This document shows, piece by piece, positions 34,321 through 43,220 of a DNA stretch of 43,220 nt (position 1 is the stretch's first letter; every line of letters starts with the position of its first letter). A program made the position numbers and the translations under genes. Location of the stretch: the NCBI GenBank assembly GCA_003254885.1, contig QANT01001992.1, forward strand, positions 2,874 to 46,093. Direction: 5' to 3'. The notes beneath the pieces were generated by a model. It worked only from the letters and a program-made list of their open reading frames with translations. It did not search any database and was not told the origin of the DNA. Source of the stretch: Purshia tridentata. Lineage: Eukaryota > Streptophyta > Magnoliopsida > Rosales > Rosaceae.

Positions 34321-34834
34321 ATTTGGGCAAGTATTTGATTGAGATATTTTTGATTACTAGAGATCTGAAATTGGTGAGTATTTCTGAGTAAGTATTTCAT
34401 TTGAGTTTATCGGCAGTGTTGTCGTTTTTTTAGTTTCTTTTGGTGTTGCTGATTTGTTTGCTTGGGTTTCGAATCTGGGCTCCTTGGTTTGATGTTGTGG
34501 CCTATATTTGTGAAAACCATTTGATTTTGGGGATTGAAGTTCATCCGAAAGTGGAAATTGCTTGTTGGGCATTCGTAAATGGAAAGTAGTTTGAATATAA
34601 ATGCTAGATGCCAAAGCTTGCTTCCACTTGATCTACGAGAATTGAGAACAAATTGTCAACCCCCTTCAGCTAATAGCCTAATACAGCATTGAATGCTCCA
34701 TTCTAGTCCTTCTTTACAATAAATGTATAGATGAGGACTTTTCTGGCAGATCAAATTACCATCTTTTTGCTTCAACCCATATGTAACAATTATTTGTTGA
34801 GATCAATGTTATGTCTATGAGCATGTTCTGTTTG

Positions 34835-35070
34835 TAAGTAATAATATCTTATTGTTATTGTAAGTAACAATATCTGATTGTTATTGTAAGTAACAATATC
34901 TGATTGTTATTGTCTGATAGTAACAATAAGGTGATTGTTACTATTCAATAGTAACAATAAGGTGATTGTTACTATCCAATAGTAACAATAAGGTGATTGT
35001 TATTGTCCAAAAATAACAATAAGGTAAGTGTAGTAATAATAAGGTAATTGTTACTGTTCGATAATAACAA
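34835..35070. repeat. Compound minisatellite of hairpin-forming units
   Basis: Three 26-bp units (34835-34860, 34861-34886, 34887-34912; TAAGTAACAATATCTGATTG plus TTATTG) are followed by three 31-bp units (34918-34948, 34949-34979, 34980-35010; TAGTAACAATAAGGTGATTG plus TTACTATCCAA), then decayed units. Each 31-bp unit carries AACAAT and ATTGTT arms around a 6-nt loop. There are no unique spacers of constant length, so it is not CRISPR-like, and this is a plant nuclear locus. Confidence 0.9.
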
Positions 35071-35444
35071 TTTTTTAGATATTAAAAAAAAAGCTTTTAT
35101 GCTATTTTTGATGTGTTTATACAAAAAAAAATGAAAAATTTATTTAAGTTGCATTTTTTTAAAATTTTTTGCAAAGTAAAAATTGTTATTGTTAGACAGC
35201 AACAATTTTCAAAGGTATCTGCTACAGTAACACTGCTACAGTAATACCATTATTATAGCTCCTGATTTTTAAAAACTGGGTTGGTTGAGAAGTGGGCTTC
35301 CGTACGTGGGTATTTTAAACACAAGACTTTTGAAAAAAAATCCCTACAAAATTACCATAAAATTGAAAATTCTTCATTCCTAGCTAAATACCGATCAAAG
35401 ATACAAAAATGGGCTCAATTACAATGGTACCAAAACTAGCTAAA

Positions 35445-36296
35445 TTAATGGGCCTCAACTTCCAAACCATACAAAACCCCTTGAACACCATTCAAATTAC
35501 AATTCTCTATTCCTCTGTTGTCACCTCTAAAATACACATCCTTAAGCCTCATAAAGGTTTGCAAAGTCAAGAGACTATCGGAACCAGCCTGGTGACTCTT
35601 CCCAGCAGCTCTGTCAACCTCAAGTATTCTGGCCACCCTCTCCAAACCCCCATAAAGTCCTTCACAGAACCTCATCATGTACTTGATGTCAAACACTCTG
35701 TGCCCAAAAAATAACCCCACCAGCCTCATGAACTCACCAATGTCCTCAGGCAACTGTCTCTGACTCAGAATCTTGACCAAGAACCCAAAGTCATAAGCAC
35801 TGTGGAAGGTGACCCATGTCAAGAAGGATCCATTGAAGACCAGCCCAGAAGCCAGGATGAGCCTGGAAAAGTCCGAAGAACAAATACCCATCTCTCTGAT
35901 TTGCAAGAAGTCGATGCCTTGGCGCTTAAGTAAGTCGATGGAGTCCCTGTTTTGAAGGTCATGGTCAATGTCGAAGTCTCTGAAGTTGAACTCCCATATG
36001 TAGCAGCAAGAATGGGTGCCCAAATCGGGTAAGTTTCCGAGAGGGTCGGAGAGGGTGAGACCCAATTGGATGATGTTCATGGCGTCCACATTGGCCTTCA
36101 TGAGCTGGTATTTGTGTGCAGCTGTTTGTGAGAGAAAGTGGTTTTTGTTGGGTTGGAAAACTGTACCTGGGAATTCAGTGTCTAAGGAGATAATGGGGTA
36201 GAGAGGCATTATGCTCTGAATTAGGGCAAATTCGAGTGCTAAATTGTGATGCCAAACCCTTCGAATCTCGACTTTCTTCTTCATCATCAGCTTCAT
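35445..36296 (-). CDS. CAF1: CCR4-associated factor 1 (CAF1/POP2) mRNA deadenylase, 283 aa, intronless
   Basis: The catalytic exonuclease subunit of the CCR4-NOT complex, which shortens mRNA poly-A tails in the cytoplasm. One uninterrupted frame. The DEDDh active-site residues are present: Asp39 and Glu41 in SLDTEFPG, Asp169 in TFHSAYDFGFLVKIL, and His235 plus Asp240 in KSHQAGSDSLLT. NIIQLGLTL (74-82) and WEFNF (101-105) are further family blocks. The length matches plant CAF1 proteins (about 275-285 aa). Intronless CAF1 genes are usual in the stress-induced plant subgroup (recalled). A second Met (residue 4) is an alternative start. A TATA-like TATATATA lies at about 36353-36360, roughly 60 bp upstream of the ATG, which supports an active gene and not a retrocopy. 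A 32-bp repeat around an N lies further upstream. Confidence 0.94.
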   Translation of the reverse strand: MKLMMKKKVEIRRVWHHNLALEFALIQSIMPLYPIISLDTEFPGTVFQPNKNHFLSQTAAHKYQLMKANVDAMNIIQLGLTLSDPLGNLPDLGTHSCCYIWEFNFRDFDIDHDLQNRDSIDLLKRQGIDFLQIREMGICSSDFSRLILASGLVFNGSFLTWVTFHSAYDFGFLVKILSQRQLPEDIGEFMRLVGLFFGHRVFDIKYMMRFCEGLYGGLERVARILEVDRAAGKSHQAGSDSLLTLQTFMRLKDVYFRGDNRGIENCNLNGVQGVLYGLEVEAH

Positions 36297-36449
36297 GGTT
36301 TTGGGTTGCTTATGAATTAATGTTGAATGCTCTTGAAGAGGACAACATTACATATATATAGAGCAGCTTTGTTTCCGAGGAAAAGTAAGAAAGCTTTTTA
36401 TTTTATTATTAATTTTTTTCCTGCATATTATTGACGGTTTTCAAGCATT

Positions 36450-36514
36450 ATTACAATTTTATTTCCAGAAGATAGAAGGAANATTACAATTTTATTTCCA
36501 GAAGATAGAAGGAA
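36450..36514. repeat. 32-bp direct repeat separated by one N
   Basis: Units 36450-36481 and 36483-36514 are identical, with the single N at 36482 between them. An exact duplication hinged on an undetermined base is typical of two contigs being joined without merging their overlap. Confidence 0.9.
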
Positions 36515-37799
36515 AGTGGAAACCAAGTCCGATGAGGCATAGATCACATATGTCATATAAAATAATTTTGATGAGGCATATTAGGAAAGTTTTCCTCACT
36601 TAACTGTTCCATATTATTTTATTACAAATCATTTTTAAAAGACTTGCTAATTTGATAAATAATATATTAATTTAAATTCAGTCCTTAAATAAATGTATTG
36701 TTTCTCATAATAAACCTTGCAATTGTGGGGAGTTGAGTTCACCAGTGCTAGGTGGGGGAATGAGATGGAGTGATTCTGCATGATCCTCTTTTTCATATTT
36801 TAGTTTTATTTTTTTATAACTACTTTTTAAAGTGAGAAAATGAAACTTTTTTGAGGGAATTGTCACATATTTGATGACATATCCTTACTTGAGTCAAAAT
36901 TAAAGTTTAGTATTTGAGTCAAAATAAAAGTTGCATATATACTTGCATCTTGAGTTACTATTGATATATATAGGAGTCATGTTGCTAGAAATTTCCCTTA
37001 TTTAAAATTTACGTTGGTCGATTGAGTTGAATGCAATTAGTTTATTAAACAATTTTCAATTTAATTAATTTTAAAAAATGATCTTTAAATAAGAATATAA
37101 AAATTAAACAATTTGAATTATGAAATCATGTTGCTTAATATGTATCCACTTGAGCTCCTAGTAAAATACTTTGCAAAGTTAATTTCGTGCAAACACATAA
37201 AAATTTAGCGTAATTACAATCACATAAAATTTTACTAATGACTTGCACGCTCCCCAATTTTAACAAATATTATCACCATTTAACGGTCTATGGAGTACAT
37301 CATATATGTAACCATCAAATTTATAAAAATTATAACTAAGACCTTAAATAAGACTACATATTATTCTAATAGAAGAAAGGCCCAGGTTATTCGAACCACT
37401 CTCTATTACTGAGTTGACCACTTTTAGTTCATTTGACAATAATTTACTGAAATATTTGTGTTATTTCAATAGTCAACTACCGAACTCTTTTGTATATTTA
37501 AGTAATATACTGCCAAATAAGTCTATAAATTTTTACAAAAACAGATAAAATAAGAAAAGTTAATCCAAAATATATTAGAGTGGTCAACTTATTAATTAAA
37601 AGTAGTCGAAATAACTTGATCATAAATGAAATTATGTAATTTGTATAAATAACCTTTTTCTCTAAAAGTGTTTTTCCTCTTGCCTTGGGCATGGGTCGGG
37701 CCTGCAACCAATCTATGATACATGTTTCGTTTTATTTATCGAAACCTTAAGAAATGTGACTTTATAGCGATTCTCAATTTGATCGACTAACTCTAAAAA

Positions 37800-38035
37800 G
37801 TGTCAGTTTGGTCCACAAAGTTTTTAAGTTGTACCAAAGCAGTACAAACATTAACTTTTATCAAAAAATTTAAGAGAACTGATCATGTGCACAACATGTG
37901 ACCACATTCTCAAGGGCATTTCAATCCGTTCAACATATTTTCATGTGATCAATTCCATTAATTTTTTAATGGAAGTTAACGTCTGTACTACTTTGGTACA
38001 ACTTGAAAAAATTTTGAAAATAGTAATTTTTTGTT
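37800..38035. mobile_element. Inverted-repeat MITE at the duplication junction
   Basis: The arm 37815-37889 (AAGTTGTACCAAAGCAGTAC, then TTAACTTTTATCAAAAAATT) pairs with 37941-38013 (the complement reads AAGTTGTACCAAAGTAGTAC, then TTAACTTCCATTAAAAAATT). About 50 bp separates the arms. The outer limits are unclear. The duplicated NUDT3 segment begins at about 38038, immediately to the right. Confidence 0.8.
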
Positions 38036-38752
38036 TGCAATAAAGACCCCCTTTTTTTTTCTCAGTTTTAAAAATTCCACACATGAATAATGTTCGTGCT
38101 TCTCTCGGGTAGTGTTTAAATCCCGTCAAATAGTGTTCAAAGGAAATTCGAGCACCATTCAAGGAGAGATTGAACAGAGCATCCAGTTGGAAAGGTCCAA
38201 AGTTTGATATAATTTCCACGACTTGCAAGCACCAAGCATTATGAAGAATCAATTACACGACAACAATATATCAAGTTTCTAATTTTTTTGAACCAATCAG
38301 AGATGCAAGTGAAACATTATGAATTATGTTGAAATATTTATTTCTTATTTTTGAAATCTCGAGCACCTTACATAGTGCTCGCAGACTTATTACATTTGGC
38401 CACTTTGACTTATTACAAGATGATTGTCCTTCACTTGGAGTGAAAAACGACAAGTCGTAGATCATGTACAATAGTGTGGTTTTACGCACATCTGAACCAG
38501 TCATATGCCACAGTAGTAAAAACGAAATCAACAAGCCATGCATGTGAAGTTCTTCCCATGAAATGAGATTGTAGCACCACTCAAGACTCAACCAGATTAA
38601 TGATTCGTTCATCTGCACAAGCTTACAGTACAAGAATTAGAAGGTTAGTTGATTCAAATGAAACAATTACAAGATGGAAACTTCTTTCAATAAATTTTTC
38701 ATTTACTAGCATCCTTGAAAGATGGTAATGAATCTAGATGAGACTCACCAAT

Positions 38753-41700
38753 TTAGTGTTCAGCTCCAATAATTTTTTCAGCCACCGGAAATGTGGGAAC
38801 TATATCCACAGGTACCTATAATAAGAAGAAAAGAAAAAAGTTCAGAGAAAGAGAGAGAGGAAGAGACTAAAGATTTAAAAAGGAAAAATATAAATATTTA
38901 CAGTGCTAAAATGGAAATAACTTAATAGTATGCAAATCTCAACTTAGGTCAAATGTTAAGAAACTGTCTTCTAGAGATTTTGTCACTCAAAAATTTAAGA
39001 ATGGTCAGCAGAAGAACAAGGCCAGACAATAACACAGGCATCTAGTCATATTCATTGGCTGGCAGACTAGAATTACTTGTTAGTATCAGCCTTAAAAGCC
39101 TACAGTTTAGACTGAAATAGAAGATCTAAAGAAGACGTGTGTGTAGATTATATATATATATATATTCAAAATAAAAAAGAAAATAAATAATAACGAGGAG
39201 AGTTAAGAAGAGGTGTCGAAAATAAAATAAAAAAATTTATATTCTGGGTATAAACATATATCAACTAACTCGTTAATCTGGAAAAAAAATGACACCATAC
39301 ACAAATTATTCACAAAACAACAGGTTTGGTATGTGCAGTCAGTCATGATTCAAACATTCATCTACAGGCTCATTTCTTTCCTCAGTTGAGCGATTACACA
39401 ATCAACTTCAATCAGATACCTTTTTGCAAATCTGATTTGTAGTGCAACAGATTTGATCCAAGTGCTCTTAGATGTTTAATATGACTGCCTCCTCATCCCA
39501 TGTGTCCTCTCTTATAAAAATTCTATACAAGTGCATAATTCTTCATGTTAAAAGTAGTACTTATCAAATCATTTGTTGTACCTGAACTTTCTCTAATTTT
39601 TGCAAAGCAACTTTTAATGGGTCTGACAATTTGCAGTGTTTCTGAAGCAGAAAATTTGCGGCCTCTTTGTCACCTTTTGCTTGTATGGTCAATATCTCCC
39701 TACTCAGGCTCTCAACTGCACCTTCCACCTTTTACAAAAATAAATAACTAATTATATATCAGCTTTGACGCATGTCAGGCAGGAAAAAGGAGGAAATGTG
39801 GAGTTGAGGCAGTAATACCTTGGCAAAGTCAACAGAAAATGTTTCATCAGGATTCAAAATAAAGGCTCCTTCCTCATACAACCAGTTAAACTGCAATGCT
39901 TGTCCTTTTCTGACAATACATAGTAAGTATAAGATACTTGGTGGAAAAACATGTTAGTATAGTATAATGTGCTTTCAGACAAGAGAGGATCAAAGAAGGA
40001 TGAATTGCTAGCTTACCCGTGAGCTTCCTCGAGACCAAACCGAACTGAGCGGAAGCAGCCAGCAAGAAAAGAAACATACATGGACTTCAATAAACTCTCT
40101 GGAAGCAAATCCTGGATCCCCTCAGAAAAATAAAACCAGTGACCGAGATGGAACCATAGAAGCACCAGAACATTACTCTATGCCACTAAGATATGAATAC
40201 CATTGAAAATACTTAACACTAATGAAAGATGCAAATTCATCAAAAAATTTGCTAACTACTAATGGATAAAGCAATATACAGAAATGTCGATAGCCACTCA
40301 CCTCGTGGATTAGGAATTTCAGTGCCCACATGCCAACTATATCAGCTTTTGCTTCTTCCAAAGCTGAGTGGAGTTCTTGTAGTTCCTTTATCAAGAGATG
40401 AAAGGCAAATCACAGCAAATCAGATTTGACATTAAGAATAATAGTGCATACTTAATCTTATTAACTTTGTGAAATTGTCTTCTATTTTCTATTGCTTTCT
40501 GTTAAACCGTTTCAAAATGACATTAGAAGCTTATGTTCACGTGCATGTATATATATATACATACACAAATAGCTTCTAGTGCAGATGTTTGCGATCGGCA
40601 TTGCCTGCTTCCCCGATTTGTGAGGGTACTTTCTCAATTTTTCACCTCATCCCCTCCTAGGTTACTTCCGCCCAAAATCCCAGAGCTAAACCCTAACATA
40701 ATGCCAATAAACCAGGTCCAACCGGTTGGTATCACAAAAATTTGCACTACTTACCGGTCGGTAAAAGTGAAACCGACTGACGTCCACACCTGAAGTGGAC
40801 TATATATATATAATAGTAGTTCAAACAGAGACTTGCAAAATTTTTAGGTAAATAGGCTGATAGTTTGCCTAATAGTTCTTTTTGGCCAGTAGGTCACACT
40901 GAGTCGGATACTCAATCTGGTTATTAACTGGACTTTAGCAAAGTTTTTCTAGCTGCAACTAAGACTAGTTTGGTTACTACAAGCAACAATGCAATCTAAA
41001 CAGGTTGTCAATCTAAATTATAGTGAACTAGTATATCAGATAATTTATAGTTTGTCACTGACCAATCTCACTGTCGACTTTCTACCATTTGGAAGTGTTA
41101 TGGTATGAGGTCCAATCCCATGGCAACACTCATGGCAAATTATGTGAGTGAAGAAAGATTCAAAATCTACCAGTTCTTGTTGTTCCTTTGTAATACAAAC
41201 ATCAGCTATAGGCTGAAGAATATGCTTGAACCTGGTTAGCAGATGAAGTTCTGACATCATATTTCCAACACAAAAGATAAAAATTGAAAAAGCAATAATT
41301 ATTCATCTAAGAGAAACATAAAAACTGAGGAAATGAAGTTTTTACTTAGCCTCTGAGATATTCTTAAGCATGACCATTGATGTTCCTCGATCTTTTACTA
41401 TACGCTCATCATTTGGTAGATTAAAGGCTGCAGTTTGAGGACCCTTTACATCCTGAGGTAAAATTAAAACTTGTCAGTGTCACTTCATTAAAGAGATAAA
41501 TTTACATATATATTAAAGACACAAAGTTTGGAAAGGACATCTTATAAAACTATGATTTTTCTACATTGCAATTTTTAAGCATTATGGAGACAGAATATAA
41601 TGTAGTTTATGGCGTACAATGGAACATATTGCAAACTATATATTTCTAATCTTTAATCATTGTTTTTTAGACAGTAGACATAACTAAGAAGCTTCAATTT

Positions 41701-43220
41701 CATTGGCAACCAGTAGTCACTGTATTTGAGTCCCAATCCCTTTCCAAAATTTCCTACAAACCCCAATATAATCCACCATTAATTTTGATCTGAAAACCAT
41801 ATGAGACTCAAAATCACTGTTCCAACTACTGTTCACAACCCAGAAGAGAGCTAGATCTTCAAGTTTCCTTGTCCCTCTCCCTCTTCTTACAACATCATAA
41901 TGCCTACAACCATAAACTTTTCATACCCTTTCATGGAGGCCCCTCCTTGAGCCTCTTTCTTAGTTTAATCAAGCCTGCCTCTAATAAATCGGAATCTTAG
42001 CTTCCAAAATAAGAAAAAAGGATTATAGCTGCAAGCCTGCAACCAGAAAAGTCCTACAAAATGCCCTTTTTGTTTTTAGCTCGTAATCCCTTTTCAAAAC
42101 ATTTAAACTGAATCTTAGCTTTAAAATTAAAATTAATATATATATATATTATAGTTGCAACCAGAATATTCTTACAAAATGCCCTTTTTGTTTCTAACTT
42201 GTAACCCTTTTTCAAAACATTATCAGTTTACTCACTTTTACATCCATAACTTGTAAACTGTTCTAAGCATAAATCTTGATAAATGGAGGCTCTTACTCGC
42301 CCCCTACCATAAAATACAGTTACTCCACTAAAACCCTCATTGAATAGTCCATTGGTGTGGAAAAACTTTAATTTCTTATCAAATACAAAAAGATCAAGGT
42401 GTGAAACATTAGAAAAGCTTAAAAGACCCAAGATGACACTTGAATGGTAAGCTTGATCATACGGAATTATCAAACGAGGGAAAATCAGCAACACACTGAC
42501 CCAAGATGACACTTGAATAGTAAGCTTGATCATACAGAATTATCAAACGAGGGAAAATCAGCAACACACTGCTTTCTGGAACTATAACCACTGAAGAAAA
42601 CCTAAGATTCTGCATTTTTAAGAATATTTTGAAAGAACAGACTACAAAAAATCCTTATTTAAGAAGTGATTGATCTTAGGAAGCTCCAGAAAATTGTTTC
42701 AAAGAAACATAGTAAACAATAGTGGGGGATCAAAAAGTAAGTATAAAGCATCAACCACAAAATTTGTAACCAATGGTTACAACTCAGAAAGATATAATTA
42801 TAAAATCTAACAGATTCAAAACAACAAAATCTAATTACATAGAAAGAGTACATGGAAGCGAAAATAGAAGTCACCCATAACATGTGGCCAGACAGTGAGA
42901 CAATGCCCAGCAGGTGGAAGAACTTTTATGTGAGACTTATAAACTAGAAGTGCTACCAAACCATGTCATAATATAAAGAAGCAAGAAATCATTCTCGATA
43001 TACATACAGAACCCATATTTTTAATAAAAACTTCATCAAATCTTTTAACTTCCAAATTTAAAAAGTAAAGGTCAAGAGGACTCTTGACCTCCATGGAATA
43101 TACAATTACGGACAAAACACTTTCAGTAAACCTGTGCCTCTTATTAATATGTGCAATATCTGCATCTAATTTACATTTTTCATATGTAAATTTATGTCAA
43201 ACCTAAATATGAAGGTTTAT
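38753..43220 (-). CDS. NUDT3: NUDT3-type Nudix/dipeptidyl peptidase III, copy 2 (exons 15-21 only; 5' part beyond the window)
   Basis: Exons in transcript order: 41346-41452, 41063-41231, 40302-40385, 40017-40111, 39819-39909, 39582-39728, 38753-38815. Each has the same phase as in copy 1 and intact GT-AG sites; only the last exon differs in length. The visible part is the DPP III zinc region: CHECCHGIGPHTITLP and ALEEAKADIVGMWALKFL, both complete. Differences from copy 1 include Arg for Cys (NDERIVKDRG), His for Arg (GIGPH), Ile for Thr before CHECCH, Glu for Lys twice, and Leu for Met. A 1-nt deletion in the last exon moves the stop, giving ...VAEKIIGAEH in place of ...VAEKIFGAKTLNW. There is no stop or frameshift elsewhere, so it appears functional as far as visible. 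Whether the Nudix half is present cannot be seen. Confidence 0.9.
40555..40805. mobile_element. GC-rich MITE-like insert in NUDT3 copy 2 intron 16
   Basis: Counterpart of 20038-20345. It lacks about 50 bp around the left inner part and shows more substitutions than the nearby exons. The right end still reads ACACCTGAAGTGGACTATAT. Confidence 0.5.
42425..42570. repeat. 73-bp tandem duplication specific to NUDT3 copy 2
   Basis: Units 42425-42497 and 42498-42570 begin GACCCAAGATGACACTTGAA and differ at about two positions. Copy 1 has a single unit (around 21915-21987), so this arose after the gene duplication, in intron 14. Confidence 0.9.

Larger units (their letters stand above)
32313..35444. 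other. Intergenic region between NUDT3 copy 1 and CAF1; NUDT3 promoter
   Basis: The NUDT3 promoter should lie just above 32312; a small Helitron occupies 32638-32878. Further on are a degenerate tandem repeat around AACAGTTACACATTCACC (about 33235-33345), a leader-like pyrimidine-rich block with a 21-bp CCGG-headed triplicate (34081-34143), and a minisatellite (34835-35070). No gene is supported. Confidence 0.6.
36297..38752. other. Intergenic region: CAF1 promoter, MITE and 3' flank of NUDT3 copy 2
   Basis: It contains the CAF1 TATA region, the 32-bp N-linked repeat (36450-36514), plain AT-rich DNA from about 36530 to 37780 with no gene, an inverted-repeat MITE (about 37800-38035), and from 38038 the duplicated 3' region of NUDT3. 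The 120-codon open frame at 38271-38633 corresponds to likely 3' untranslated sequence. Confidence 0.65.
38038..43220. repeat. Right copy of the long direct duplication (partner 17605 onward)
   Basis: Collinear, same-orientation match to 17605-22670, with NUDT3 exons 15-21, their introns and the 3' flank. Compared with the left copy it has an extra ~30 bp in the 3' flank (about 38108-38150), a shorter GC-rich insert in intron 16, an extra ~45 bp near 41960, and a 73-bp tandem duplication at 42425-42570. It runs off the window. Confidence 0.95.

Noticed and set aside
34835..35070. Possible CRISPR-like array because of regular repeats
   Set aside because: The units abut directly with no unique spacers, and the window is plant nuclear DNA.
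35409..35714. 101-codon plus-strand frame
   Set aside because: Antisense shadow of the CAF1 C-terminal region.
35445..36296. CAF1 as a processed retrocopy because it is intronless
   Set aside because: No poly-A remnant or target duplication, a TATA-like element is well placed, and intronless CAF1 genes are normal in plants.
38271..38633. 120-codon open frame, minus strand, downstream of NUDT3 copy 2
   Set aside because: The matching stretch in copy 1 has a TAG inside the frame, no protein family is recognised, and it lies where a 3' untranslated exon is expected.
38753..43220. NUDT3 copy 2 as a pseudogene
   Set aside because: All seven visible exons keep frame, splice sites and zinc motifs; only the last few codons differ.

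Overview
The window is nuclear DNA of a dicot plant. It has AT-rich non-coding DNA, GT-AG introns, plant-only gene families, and plant transposon relics (TRIM, SINE, MULE-type MITEs, Helitron, LINEs). A woody rosid such as a member of the Rosaceae would fit, but the species cannot be proved from sequence alone. Three runs of N (26134-26141, 27991, 36482) mark draft-assembly joins.

Layout, left to right: a WRINKLED-type double-AP2 transcription factor (+, 1404-4098, 8 exons including a 9-nt micro-exon); a 3.8-kb intergenic stretch with a complete TRIM retrotransposon and a SINE; a tubby-like gene of the TLP8 type (-, 7873-10886, 9 exons); a 2.4-kb divergent intergenic region with a MULE-type MITE; a plastid-targeted Rossmann-like protein of the At1g16080 type (+, 13302-15853, 5 exons); a large bifunctional Nudix / dipeptidyl-peptidase III gene (NUDT3 type, -, 18238-32312, 21 exons, 785 aa) whose introns hold many transposon relics; an intronless CAF1 deadenylase (-, 35445-36296); and a second NUDT3 copy (-, 38753 to beyond 43220) of which only exons 15-21 lie in the window.

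All splice junctions given here were placed by hand from splice consensus plus an uninterrupted reading frame matching the known family. The exon lengths sum to whole codons in every gene: 362, 416, 305 and 785 aa. As I recall the Arabidopsis map, WRI3 (At1g16060), TLP8 (At1g16070) and At1g16080 are adjacent, and WRI4 (At1g79700) sits beside NUDT3 (At1g79690). This window therefore looks like the unfractionated ancestral block that Arabidopsis later split between two duplicated segments. The genes do not form an operon-like unit; what links them is shared ancestry of gene order.

The most notable points are the tandem duplication of the Nudix-DPP III gene with a repeat unit of about 20.4 kb, whose junction lies at the edge of an inverted-repeat MITE; unequal loss of conserved residues and different C-termini between the copies; a GC-AG first intron in NUDT3; and several transposons with exact target-site duplications. 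No wholly new biological system was found.
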